NCBI RefSeq assembly: GCF_004362525.1
Contig: NZ_SNXS01000001.1
Coordinates: 857,510-921,509 of the forward strand
Length of the DNA stretch: 64,000 nt
Source of the DNA: Roseateles toxinivorans
GTDB taxonomy: Bacteria; Pseudomonadota; Gammaproteobacteria; Burkholderiales; Burkholderiaceae_C
Direction: 5' to 3'
A program made the position numbers and the translations under genes. Shown piece after piece: positions 23,806 to 32,095 of the stretch; position 1 is the stretch's first letter; every line of letters starts with the position of its first letter. The notes under the pieces were generated by a model, which saw only the letters and a program-made list of their open reading frames with translations, made no database searches and was not told the origin of the DNA.

Positions 23806-24561
23806 TCAAACGCCGAGCTGACTGACCGTGCCAGCCGGCATTTCGTCCCATGTGCGGCCGTTCAGCAACCGTCCGTTGGCGTGCTTGGCGCGGCGCTTGC
23901 CATCGGCGCCCCAACCGCCCCACTGCTTGAAAAAGAAGGCAACCTCCTGCTCCTCACACTGGGTGCGAATGCTGTCGGCCCACTCCTCCTTCATCGGCCG
24001 GGCCTTGGGTCCGGACTCGCCGCCGACGATGACCCAATGGATGTGGGTGAGGTTGAGCTCGCCAACGTCTTCGAGCAAGGGCTCCACAGAGAGGAAGCGG
24101 ATCTTGGCCGGAACGCGTCGCAGGTGGTCGATGCGCGGTACGCCGTGCTTCCGGTTCTCAACGGAGACGCCGAGCCAGGCGTTCTCGGGCACGGTGCGCT
24201 TCTTGAAGAAACGGGCCATGCGGGCGCCCCGCTTGGTCAGGATTTGGTACGTGTGGTGCGGCGTGCGCGCGATCACGTCGAAGACCTGCTCGATGTACGC
24301 ATCGGGGATCTTCTCGTGGAACAAGTCCGACATCGAGTTGACGAAGTACACAGTCGGCTTCTTTCGCTTGACCGGGTCTTTTAGACGATCCGGCAAGATT
24401 TGGAGGGCAAAGCCGTTCTCGTAGCCAGGTGTTCCCATGGCCTTGAGCCGCTTGGCCATCGTCTCGGCGTAGCAGTTCTTGCAACCCGCAGAGATCTTGG
24501 TGCAGCCGACGGCTGGGTTCCACGTCTGTTCGGTCCATTCAATGCGACTAATGGTGGTCAT
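23806..24561 (-). CDS. DUF5131 three-Cys-motif protein (phage Gp37/Gp68-like)
   Basis: A 251-residue protein from ATG 24561, which overlaps the repressor's stop as ATGA. The N-terminus carries the defining cluster C20-x6-C27-x2-C30 in GCTKISAGCKNCYAE, a radical-SAM-like metal-binding pattern. It is followed by the conserved VYFVNSMSDLFHE, TYQILTKRGARM, ENAWLGVSVENRK and GGESGPKARPM segments of this family. Family members occur in phages and mobile elements and pair with TcmP. The cysteine spacing differs from the classical radical SAM CxxxCxxC, so an Fe-S enzyme is plausible but unproven. Confidence 0.82.
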   Translation of the reverse strand: MTTISRIEWTEQTWNPAVGCTKISAGCKNCYAETMAKRLKAMGTPGYENGFALQILPDRLKDPVKRKKPTVYFVNSMSDLFHEKIPDAYIEQVFDVIARTPHHTYQILTKRGARMARFFKKRTVPENAWLGVSVENRKHGVPRIDHLRRVPAKIRFLSVEPLLEDVGELNLTHIHWVIVGGESGPKARPMKEEWADSIRTQCEEQEVAFFFKQWGGWGADGKRRAKHANGRLLNGRTWDEMPAGTVSQLGV

Positions 24562-25199
24562 GACTTGGTTCCTCCAAACTGGGCGTATTGAGGGCTGCCC
24601 GCCGAGCCGCCTTTGAGTTTTCTGACGATGCCACACACCACGCCGAACACCTCAAGCTCACCCGTAGGTCGGATGGGTTGGAAGTCCGCATTGTGCGCAA
24701 ACAGGATCGGACGCTTGCCCTGGTAGCGAAGCTCTTTCAACGTGAAGTCGCCATCAACCAAGGCGATGACGAATGCGCCAGGAGCCGGCGCCAGATTGCG
24801 ATCCACGATGGCGAGGTCGCCGTCGCAGATACCTGCGTCTTTCATCGAGTCTCCGCGAACGCGGACGAGCACGGTCGAAGAAGGCGATTCGATCAGGTAG
24901 CTTTCGATGGCGACCAACTCTGAAGCGGCCTGTCCCTCGATGGCCTGTGGCAAGCCCGCTCGGACAGGCGTGTCGAACAGCGGCAACTCGAAAAAGCGAG
25001 CCGTCGGCACCAGCTTCCCGCCGGGGGCAGGCTGCAGGTAACCGGCGAGCGACAGACGCTCGGCGAGCTTCACCGCCGCGGTCTTGGCTCGAAAACCCAA
25101 CACCTTGCCCATGCCGGCATAGGACGGCAGAACGCCGTGCCTTGCGTAGTGGTCCCGCAGCCGGCTCAGGTGCGTTGTGTCGGTGTTCGGGTGTCCCAT
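24558..25199 (-). CDS. LexA/UmuD-like S24 self-cleaving repressor
   Basis: A 213-residue repressor. Residues 1-65 form a winged-helix-like DNA-binding region; the C-terminal half is an S24 peptidase. The catalytic serine is S118 in RGDSMKDAG and the lysine K155 in DGDFTLKEL. The likely autocleavage bond is A81-G82 in PVRAGLPQ, the same Ala-Gly pair used by LexA. RecA filaments formed after DNA damage would trigger self-cleavage and derepress its own operon, which includes the three-Cys and TcmP genes. A palindrome 13 bases before the start (25212-25227) is the obvious operator. It differs from housekeeping LexA in its N-terminal part, so it is an element-specific relative. Confidence 0.82.
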   Translation of the reverse strand: MGHPNTDTTHLSRLRDHYARHGVLPSYAGMGKVLGFRAKTAAVKLAERLSLAGYLQPAPGGKLVPTARFFELPLFDTPVRAGLPQAIEGQAASELVAIESYLIESPSSTVLVRVRGDSMKDAGICDGDLAIVDRNLAPAPGAFVIALVDGDFTLKELRYQGKRPILFAHNADFQPIRPTGELEVFGVVCGIVRKLKGGSAGSPQYAQFGGTKS

Positions 25200-25211
25200 T
25201 GAGGCATTTTG

Positions 25212-25227
25212 GTGTACGAACGTACAC
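25212..25227. promoter_or_regulatory. Palindromic operator of the LexA-like repressor
   Basis: GTGTACGAACGTACAC is a palindrome with 7-base perfect arms and an AA centre, 13 bases before the repressor ATG. It has a GTAC-N4-GTAC core. Autorepression is inferred from position and symmetry. Confidence 0.65.
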
Positions 25228-25397
25228 TATGCAAGGTGCATGTAGCGTGGCAGTCACTTCCTGCGGTCTTCGAGGCGTGGCCTGAAGAGTGAGTTCGAAC
25301 CCATCAGCGCAAGGTGGCGGACCTTGAGCTTCCTCGAGTTGGGCACGACGTCGATTGAAAGCACCATTCGTCGCAAAGGTGTGGCGTCGTTCGAGAA

Positions 25398-25747
25398 CTA
25401 GTCCAGAAGCTTGTCCACTTTTGGCGGAGCACCACGTGGCGGCGGGACGACAAGGCCATCCGGCGCCCGTCGGGAAGATGCGTCTTCCGGCACCGCACCC
25501 GCGCTTCGTCCCATGGCCTCAGCTTTATTGAGTCAGCAATTACGAAGGCCAGCGATTCGTACTGAGAGGAAGGATGCTGCCCACCGTAGTCGGAGCCGGC
25601 GAGGATCTGCGTCGCGCCGTCGAAACTTGGCAGAGCCTCCGGCCCATGCATGTCGAGCGTCTTGAACACCCAGTTCATGACGTTCATGGATCGCAGGTCA
25701 GGCCGGACGCTGAGGCGCCAGTTGTGCGCTAGGGGCGAGACGATCAC
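25398..25747 (-). pseudogene. Frameshifted hypothetical gene
   Basis: A GTG start at 25747 overlaps the KfrA-like gene's stop (GTGA), and the first about 70 residues look coding (NWVFKTLDMHGPEALPSFDG, SDYGGQHPSSQYESLAFVI). Near 25530 the sense moves to another frame, which continues NKAEAMGRSAGAVPEDASS and VPPPRGAPPKVDKLLD to a stop at 25398. A single-base deletion explains this; without the shift the frame runs on to 25304 with an unlikely Cys/Arg/Ser-rich tail. The family is not recognised. Either the gene is broken, or a sequencing error is present. Confidence 0.5.
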
Positions 25748-26742
25748 GCTGCTTCCCTCTTGCGCTTCGAGCCGCGCCGACTTGCATGGGCGACATCGAC
25801 TTCGTTGGCCCCGGCTTGCTTCACAGCGGGCCCTAGCTTGGCCACGAGCTCAGACAACAGCACCTCCTGAGCGGTGCGTCCAGCCAGCTCCCGTTGCGCG
25901 TCGGCAAGCCCAGCCTCGAGCAGTCGGATGCGGACATCCCGTTCATCCACAAGCGCCAGCAGGCTCAGCTCTCGTTGCCGCGAGTCGGCCTTGAGCTGCG
26001 CAAGTCGGCCCTCCGCGGCAGTCAGTTGCTCGGACGCTGCGATTTGGGCCTTGAGGGACTCCTCAAAGCGCTTGGCAACGGATTCGATCGATTTCTCGGC
26101 CTTTGCGCGCAGCTGCCGCTCGCGCTCAATCTCTAGGGCAGCGCGCCGCTCGGCGCCCTGTGCTCGCTCATCCGCCGCGCTAACGGCGGCGTCGGCACGC
26201 GCCCGCGTCTCGTCTGCTGTCAGCCTGGCCTGGACAAGGTCAGCCAGGAGACCGCTGCACTGCAGCCTAGCGTCGTCCAAGCGCGCAGCCGTCCCGGCAT
26301 GGGCGGCACGCGCTCCCTCCAGCGCCTCGCGCACTTGAACCAGTTCGGTCTGTAGCGCGGCGGCCCTGGCGGCGGCGCTGGCCGCCGCCGCGTCGGCAAG
26401 GGCGGATCGGTCCTTCTCGGCGTCGACGGTGGCAGCTGCCTCAGCAAGACTGGCCCTGAGGCGCTCGTCAAAGTCGTGGCGCGCTTCCGCTTGGGCAACT
26501 TCCCACAGGTGTTGAGCGGCCTGGTGCACTGGGTCCGGCATGGTCGCTGGCGCCGAGAAGGCTCCTGGATCTTTGATCCGGGCGCCCAGGTGTTTGAACC
26601 AGGTCTCCAGCATCGGGCTGACCGTGTTTGGGGAGCCGCGGCCGAGCTTCTGGCGCACACGCTCGATCGTCGGCCGCGCGCCCTCGAGCAGCAGCGCATC
26701 GCAGGCCTTCCAGACCTCGTCTTCGGTGATTCCGCGTGCCAT
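25744..26742 (-). CDS. KfrA/TnpT-like DNA-binding coiled-coil protein
   Basis: A 332-residue protein. The N-terminal about 110 residues match the KfrA DNA-binding domain (ITEDEVWKACDALLLEG, PTIERVRQKLGRGSPNTV). The rest, to about residue 300, is one long Ala/Glu/Arg coiled coil, followed by a basic tail RRGSKRKREAA. KfrA proteins bind repeats at their own promoter; the related TnpT of Tn4651/Tn5041-type transposons works with the tyrosine recombinase TnpS in cointegrate resolution. Here it is divergent from a tyrosine recombinase with 119 bases between the starts, exactly the tnpS/tnpT layout. The downstream frameshifted gene is coupled to it by a 4-base overlap. Confidence 0.78.
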   Translation of the reverse strand: MARGITEDEVWKACDALLLEGARPTIERVRQKLGRGSPNTVSPMLETWFKHLGARIKDPGAFSAPATMPDPVHQAAQHLWEVAQAEARHDFDERLRASLAEAAATVDAEKDRSALADAAAASAAARAAALQTELVQVREALEGARAAHAGTAARLDDARLQCSGLLADLVQARLTADETRARADAAVSAADERAQGAERRAALEIERERQLRAKAEKSIESVAKRFEESLKAQIAASEQLTAAEGRLAQLKADSRQRELSLLALVDERDVRIRLLEAGLADAQRELAGRTAQEVLLSELVAKLGPAVKQAGANEVDVAHASRRGSKRKREAA

Positions 26743-26784
26743 GTTCGTTCTCCTTGATCTGCGCCCTGCCCTGGGTTTACATTA

Positions 26785-26811
26785 GTCACGATAATAAAGT
26801 GTTATCGTTAC
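26785..26811. promoter_or_regulatory. Core recombination site / KfrA operator candidate
   Basis: 10-base inverted arms GTCACGATAA and TTATCGTTAC (one mismatch) flank a 7-base spacer TAAAGTG. This is the geometry of a tyrosine-recombinase crossover site, and it sits between the divergent recombinase and KfrA/TnpT-like genes. It could instead be only the KfrA-type operator. Confidence 0.6.
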
Positions 26812-26861
26812 CTAAACGAATTCTCTGTTATATATCATACATATTACAGCTCTTAATCTCC

Positions 26862-28013
26862 ATGAGCAAACGAGCACTCCGACCTGTCCTTCCTGCCGCG
26901 CAAGTCGTCGCGGCGCTCGACCCTGACAGCTTGACGCCGATGGCTGCCGACGCCGTCAGCGCGCTGATAGCGGAAGGGGAATCAGAGAACACAGTGCGCA
27001 GTTACCAGGCGGCGCTGCGTTACTGGGCCGCCTGGTACTGGCTCCGCTATGCCCAGCCCATCGAACTACCGATGTCGGTCGCGGCCGTCCAGCAGTTCAT
27101 CGTGGATCACGTCCAGCGCCGCACCAGCACCAGCCTCGAGTCGGCCATGCCGGACGCCGTTGACCAGGCGCTGGTCCAGTGCGGCGTGAAGTCCAAGCTT
27201 GGCCCGCCGGCGTTGTCGACCGTCCAACAGCGTCTGAGCGTCCTGTCCAAGGTCCACCAGCTCAAGAGCCTGGCCAGCCCTATGCATGACCCCAAGGTGC
27301 GCGAGCTGCTGGCTAAGACCCGCCGGGCCTATGCCAAGCGCGGGGTCACACCGCACAAGAAGGCGGCCCTGACGCTAGAGCCGCTACAGGCGATGCTGGC
27401 GACCTGCGACGATTCGCTGCGCGGCGTCCGCGACCGCGCCCTCCTCCTCTTTGGCTGGTCCAGCGGCGGCCGGCGGCGCTCGGAGGTGACGGCGGCGACG
27501 ATGGAGAACACCCGCAAGGTGGGCCAGCGGGCCTACAGCTTTACGCTGCTGCACTCCAAGACGAATCAGACGGGTGCGGCACGACCTGACAGCGAGAAGC
27601 CCGTCCTGGACGACGCTGCAGACGCCCTCTCTGCCTGGTTGCGTCGTTCGGGCATCGTCAGCGGTCCAATCTTCCGACGGATCCGCCGTGGCGAGAAGGT
27701 CGGCGAGCCGCTGGCTGCGGCGGCAGTGCGCGATATCGTGCGTGAGCGTGCCGCACTGGCCGGCTTGCCGGATGACTTCGCCGCCCACTCACTGCGCTCA
27801 GGTTTTGTGACCGAGGCCGCGCGACAGAACATCTCGCTCGGGGAGACCATGGCCATGACCGGGCACACTTCACCTGCGACTCTGGTGGGGTACTTCAGGG
27901 CAGCGGAGTCGCAGCGAAGCGCGGCGGCGCGATTGTTCTCGCCGTCCAAGACTGGCCAAAATAGCCAGCAGACAGCACCTGATGCCGGCGACGTAGCCGG
28001 GCATGGCGACTGA
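26862..28013 (+). CDS. Tyrosine recombinase (TnpS/integrase-like)
   Basis: A 383-residue site-specific recombinase from ATG 26862; an upstream ATG in the same frame (26736) lies inside the KfrA-like gene and is rejected. The N-terminal SAM-like core-binding domain (ENTVRSYQAALRYWAAWY) is followed by the catalytic domain with Arg in SSGGRRRSEV, HSLRSGF (H-x-x-R), GHTSPATL (His) and the nucleophile Tyr in LVGYFRAAE. All catalytic residues are present. Given its KfrA/TnpT-like neighbour and the palindrome between them, it is more probably a cointegrate resolvase of a lost Tn3-type transposon than a phage integrase. No transposase gene is seen nearby. Confidence 0.87.
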   Translation: MSKRALRPVLPAAQVVAALDPDSLTPMAADAVSALIAEGESENTVRSYQAALRYWAAWYWLRYAQPIELPMSVAAVQQFIVDHVQRRTSTSLESAMPDAVDQALVQCGVKSKLGPPALSTVQQRLSVLSKVHQLKSLASPMHDPKVRELLAKTRRAYAKRGVTPHKKAALTLEPLQAMLATCDDSLRGVRDRALLLFGWSSGGRRRSEVTAATMENTRKVGQRAYSFTLLHSKTNQTGAARPDSEKPVLDDAADALSAWLRRSGIVSGPIFRRIRRGEKVGEPLAAAAVRDIVRERAALAGLPDDFAAHSLRSGFVTEAARQNISLGETMAMTGHTSPATLVGYFRAAESQRSAAARLFSPSKTGQNSQQTAPDAGDVAGHGD

Positions 28014-28118
28014 CGAGCAAAAGCTGGCGGCGGTGAAACTTGGCCAAGGCTACGTCCTAGTGAGCATATTCCGCCATCTGTGTAACGGCCCTAACTGCCT
28101 GATTGTCAATGTCCTGCG

Positions 28119-30194
28119 TTAGAGCGAACACAGTTTGAGCCCTTTCATCTTCTCCTGCGCCAGCGCCAGGATTTTGAGTGCGTGCCGTTCAGATGCGGTG
28201 CTCTCGTCGGGATCAATGTCCTGTCCCACGCCTCCTAGCAACAGGTCAAATTGCTTCAACCTCATCTGCATGATTTCCACCACGCGCTCATCACGCGTGC
28301 CTCGGAGCGCTGGATAGGAAATCACGATTGGTCTATGGGTCCTCGCGGCCCAACTGCCCACGCGCCGCAGTCGGCCGTTCCGTTGTACCGTGCGTACGGG
28401 GCTGGGGTCGAGTTCGTGGTGAATGAGGTGCCTGCAGAACCGATGCAAATCCACGCCCTCACTCAGCTTGTCGGTGGTGACGAGTACGTCCGGACCGAAC
28501 GGACTATTGAAGATCGCCAGCACCGTGTCCGGTTGGTTTTGGAAGTAGATGGACTGGTCATCGGTGCCCTCCGGAACTTCGCATACTGCACATGCTCGCG
28601 ACAAGGTTGCGCCGGGCAGCGCTAGGGAACCTCTTAGGAGCTGCGTCCGAGTGGACGCAGACTGCTCGTCTATGAGCTGCTTGTAGAGTGCCCAGGCTTG
28701 GTCGGCGATGCTCGCCCTTTTCGGCTCCACATAAAAACCCGGGGTCCTGAGCAACGATGCCAGGTTGTCCGAGTGCATGCCGCGCCGCAAGGACTGGCGC
28801 AGCCACCCACCCACTTGCGCGCGGACCCCATCGGAACACAACCAGTTCACGAAATTGCGCCGCCTGAGGCGGTCGTCCGGCTTCAGATCGGAGCCCTCTT
28901 TCTCCCCGAGCACGGCTTCCCATGCCTGCAGCCAGATTTTCTTGTCCGGCGACCTTGCCACTGGAGTCCGCTGCATACGCTTCGATAGTTCGCCAGCAAG
29001 TTCACCCGCGGGAACATGGTGATCGCAGAACACGAGAACCTTCTCATTGGCATCTACGATGCCCTGTGCCAATGCAGCGGTGGACTCGACCTTGGGATGC
29101 ACAGGTACATCCTGCAAGCAGGCGATCGCCGTGCGGACGTGTTCCGCAGCGTGGCGGGCATCTGGAGCATCAGTTTTGTGCTCTAGCCGCTTCGCAAGGT
29201 CGCCGAGGTCGGCGAGCAACTTGCCTCGGGCGACGTGGTACCTGGGGTCGTTCCGCCGCTTTCCTGTCCAGGCCCTGGTGCGAAGTCCAAGTAGCAAGGC
29301 GCGGTCCGTGCGCAGCATCGCTTCCAGCATCGTGTCGCCAATGTCGCTGCGTGGACTTTCCGTCTCAAACTCGCCGAACTTCGCTTTTTCAGACTTGGTG
29401 AGGTTTCCGATTCCATGCCGGATCACGTAGGGCTTCATCGCCTCGACGGCAGCACCGGCGCTGGAGGCGAGCTGATCGGCGATCAGGGCTGGGTCGCCGA
29501 TGGCCTTGCCCTTCCACAAATCTTCGAGGTTCTTCGCAAACACAGCCATCGACTTGATGACATCCTCGTCCGCTCCGACCCGTGCAAGCAGCCGTGCCAG
29601 ATCGCGCGAATCGATGCTGAAAGGCGTCGCTGTCAGAACCACTATGTGATCGATGTCGTCACGTTGTTCCTTGATTGATGTTGCCAGCCGGCTTTGATCG
29701 GACCGCGTGCGGTGTGCTTCGTCCACGATCAACAGATTGCATCTGAGGTCCGTCGCTTTTGTGTGCGTGGAGACTGCGATCTGCCCAGGTTTAAGCTTAC
29801 TGACGTTAGCGCCCCTGTTGCTCCGCACCGCCTGTAGGTCCAAGCGCTCGGCAAATGCGGTCAATGCATTCACATGAATTTCGATTTCCTGCCGCCACCG
29901 CCGGGCCATCATTTCATTCGGCGCCAAGATACGGACACTGCCCTGCTTTCCGGCGACGACGAGAGCACAGAGCGTGGCGACAGTAGTCTTGCCAAGGCCG
30001 ACGTCATCGGCGAGGAGAACACCGCGTATGCCATTCTTCAACCGGTTCAGGATGTCGCGCGCCGTCCTGAACTGCCGCTGGGTCGTCGCGAGCTCCAACA
30101 GCTTCCAGCCGTCTTTCCGCTGCTTCTCGTACTCTTTGATGTACGCGGCAGCGTTCTCGGCTCTCAAGAATCGCCAGGTCCTTGCGTCCATCAT
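28119..30194 (-). CDS. SF2 (SNF2-like) helicase of a three-gene operon
   Basis: A 691-residue superfamily 2 helicase. Motifs read from the sequence: Walker A DVGLGKT (64-70), DEAH (158-161), the TAT motif LTATPFS, and motif VI VQRNGRLRRVG near the C-terminus. A long insert between the two RecA-like lobes (roughly 210-480) is helical and of unknown role. It starts in a 4-base overlap with the TDP1-like gene and is the last of a three-gene minus-strand operon (33480 to 28119). Helicase plus phospholipase-D nuclease is a recurring pair in anti-phage systems such as DISARM and Mokosh, but the third partner does not fit those systems as I know them. Confidence 0.8.
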   Translation of the reverse strand: MMDARTWRFLRAENAAAYIKEYEKQRKDGWKLLELATTQRQFRTARDILNRLKNGIRGVLLADDVGLGKTTVATLCALVVAGKQGSVRILAPNEMMARRWRQEIEIHVNALTAFAERLDLQAVRSNRGANVSKLKPGQIAVSTHTKATDLRCNLLIVDEAHRTRSDQSRLATSIKEQRDDIDHIVVLTATPFSIDSRDLARLLARVGADEDVIKSMAVFAKNLEDLWKGKAIGDPALIADQLASSAGAAVEAMKPYVIRHGIGNLTKSEKAKFGEFETESPRSDIGDTMLEAMLRTDRALLLGLRTRAWTGKRRNDPRYHVARGKLLADLGDLAKRLEHKTDAPDARHAAEHVRTAIACLQDVPVHPKVESTAALAQGIVDANEKVLVFCDHHVPAGELAGELSKRMQRTPVARSPDKKIWLQAWEAVLGEKEGSDLKPDDRLRRRNFVNWLCSDGVRAQVGGWLRQSLRRGMHSDNLASLLRTPGFYVEPKRASIADQAWALYKQLIDEQSASTRTQLLRGSLALPGATLSRACAVCEVPEGTDDQSIYFQNQPDTVLAIFNSPFGPDVLVTTDKLSEGVDLHRFCRHLIHHELDPSPVRTVQRNGRLRRVGSWAARTHRPIVISYPALRGTRDERVVEIMQMRLKQFDLLLGGVGQDIDPDESTASERHALKILALAQEKMKGLKLCSL

Positions 30195-32095
30195 TTTTTC
30201 CCCCGCTCTTGTTGGATGCGAGCACGCAACTCACCTGCCGCAAGCGTGGCGGACTTCGCGATATCTGGACGCCTGTCCTGCATGCCACTAGCGGCCCACC
30301 GGTTGGCGATGCGCTCGCCGTCAGCAAGGACGTCTGCGCTGGCCGATGGGTCGGCTTTCAGGAGGACATCGGCCCAGTGGTCGATGGCGGCGAAGCGGCG
30401 GCGCGAATCCTCGTATACCGCCACGGCGTAGCTGGATGGCGCGGTCGCGGACGGTTGGCCCTGACCTGGCGGTGGACCGTTGGTCGTCTGGTCGAAGAAG
30501 TCGTACTTTTCCTCGAGCAGTTGGTCGGCAGCGTCCTGCATTTCTTCCTGGGATCCGGCATTGGACAGCCACTGGCCTGGCTCCAGCAGGCGAAGGTCTT
30601 CGACGGCTACTTCGCTCGTGTACCCCGTGGTGGTCCTGAGTTGAACGCGCAGAGGAACAGCGTCCGTGACTGAAGGCCAGTCGAGGCTTGTTTCATCAGC
30701 GTGGTTTGGGGGGAGAAGGAGGGTCTTATGCTGCACGCGTCCTTCAACATGAACTTGAACGCGGTCTTGAAGCGTCACGCCCTGGACGAGGCGCAGCTGG
30801 ATGCGCAGGATCGCGCCGTCCCATTCCGCGGCCATCCAGGCGATGGGTTGCTCGACAGGCTTGACGAAGTCGGTCTCACAGGTCGCGCGGGTTGCGTCTC
30901 GGTTGACGGGCAGGCGGGATAGTCCGGCATCTGCCGGGATGGCCACGCCCAATTCGAAGTTGTCGATTTCGATCATGCCGTTGGCAAGTGGATCGCCCCA
31001 TGCCGCGCGGCTGAAGTTCGCCGAGGTGCATAGTAATTGCCGAGCTGCAGTGGATCCGATCTCATAGAGCTTGGCGTGGCTCCAGCGGGTATCTCCATGG
31101 CGATGCTCCTGGCACAGGGGGCTACTCCACTTGCGCGTACTGTGTGGGGGCGCGATCAGCAACCAGTTGACGCGTCCAGCGCTCAGCGCCGACTCGGTCC
31201 GTGCATTGAGCTGCCACTGGCTGGACCAAGGATGGCTGGGTTCAACCCAGGCAATGGAGAGGTCCGTCTTGCCGAGTCCGGCGAGTCCTGCCCATTTTTC
31301 AATATTGGCGGTACTCCAGTTGCCAATGGTGGGCACCATGGCCGTAAGCGACCGGCCACGACGCCCTCCCAACCGGCGCAGCCCGGCGACCCCCCAGGCC
31401 GGGGCTCCTTCTGAAGGTTCGGCTGGATGACTCCCCGGCACGCTTGCGAGGAAAGTGGCCGCCTTGGGGCACGCCGCCCTTTGCAGCAGGGCATTCCAAT
31501 AACTGAGCACATCGGTGCCGGCCGAGCCGCAAGCTACTGCTAATTCTTGGAGAAACGCCGGAAGTGCGCTCCAGGTATCCCTCCATTCTGCCGCCGGCGT
31601 GTCATCCAACGGAACGACGCAGCGCCAGCCGGCCTGGATCTGGTCGCGGAAGCCGCTGCCTGTGAGATTCTGCGAGGAAACGATCACCTCCAGCGTCTGG
31701 CACTCCCCTGCCCGTCCGGCGCGATGGAACATCCAGAGCTTGGCGTGCTGGACGGCGGCCCGGTTACAGCCGACTTGCATGCGCCGGATATAGCGCCAGA
31801 TCCAGCCGTGACCGCCCTGCTCTTGGATACCGGGCGAGGAAACGATGGTGAATCGGCCCTGGAGTCTTTTAAGGCCGTCTTCGAGTTCGGCGTAGAACCG
31901 GAGCTTGTCCGCCCCTTCGTCAACGTAGGCAGTGGACAAGCCCAGCCAATCGGGAAGGAGGTCTTGCACCAATACGTCCGCCTGGGGCGGGTCGAAAGTG
32001 GTGAGAAGAGCCGCGAGCAGCGGTCGGCTTGTGTCGCCGGGCTCTGCCAGCGTCGGCTCGCGCCACCCGGGGAACCCGTGGGCGGGCTTGCTCAT
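30191..32095 (-). CDS. Phospholipase D / TDP1-like protein
   Basis: A 634-residue protein from ATG 32095 (ATGA overlap with the upstream gene). It has two HxK half-sites: H117-x-K119 in QHAKLWMF followed by SSQNLTGSGF (N143), and H340-x-K342 in SHAKLYEI followed by TSANFSRAAWG (N360). The second half-site with TSAN.SxAAWG closely matches tyrosyl-DNA phosphodiesterase 1, which removes peptides from DNA 3' ends; the first 60 residues and the C-terminal about 200 residues are extra. Eukaryotic TDP1 is a repair enzyme, so a bacterial relative in an operon with a helicase suggests a DNA-end nuclease or phosphodiesterase aimed at foreign DNA. Confidence 0.75.
   Translation of the reverse strand: MSKPAHGFPGWREPTLAEPGDTSRPLLAALLTTFDPPQADVLVQDLLPDWLGLSTAYVDEGADKLRFYAELEDGLKRLQGRFTIVSSPGIQEQGGHGWIWRYIRRMQVGCNRAAVQHAKLWMFHRAGRAGECQTLEVIVSSQNLTGSGFRDQIQAGWRCVVPLDDTPAAEWRDTWSALPAFLQELAVACGSAGTDVLSYWNALLQRAACPKAATFLASVPGSHPAEPSEGAPAWGVAGLRRLGGRRGRSLTAMVPTIGNWSTANIEKWAGLAGLGKTDLSIAWVEPSHPWSSQWQLNARTESALSAGRVNWLLIAPPHSTRKWSSPLCQEHRHGDTRWSHAKLYEIGSTAARQLLCTSANFSRAAWGDPLANGMIEIDNFELGVAIPADAGLSRLPVNRDATRATCETDFVKPVEQPIAWMAAEWDGAILRIQLRLVQGVTLQDRVQVHVEGRVQHKTLLLPPNHADETSLDWPSVTDAVPLRVQLRTTTGYTSEVAVEDLRLLEPGQWLSNAGSQEEMQDAADQLLEEKYDFFDQTTNGPPPGQGQPSATAPSSYAVAVYEDSRRRFAAIDHWADVLLKADPSASADVLADGERIANRWAASGMQDRRPDIAKSATLAAGELRARIQQERGKK

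Noticed and set aside
25293-25300. GTTCGAAC, like a tRNA T-loop
   Set aside because: The flanking bases do not form a T-stem or an acceptor stem, so there is no tRNA.
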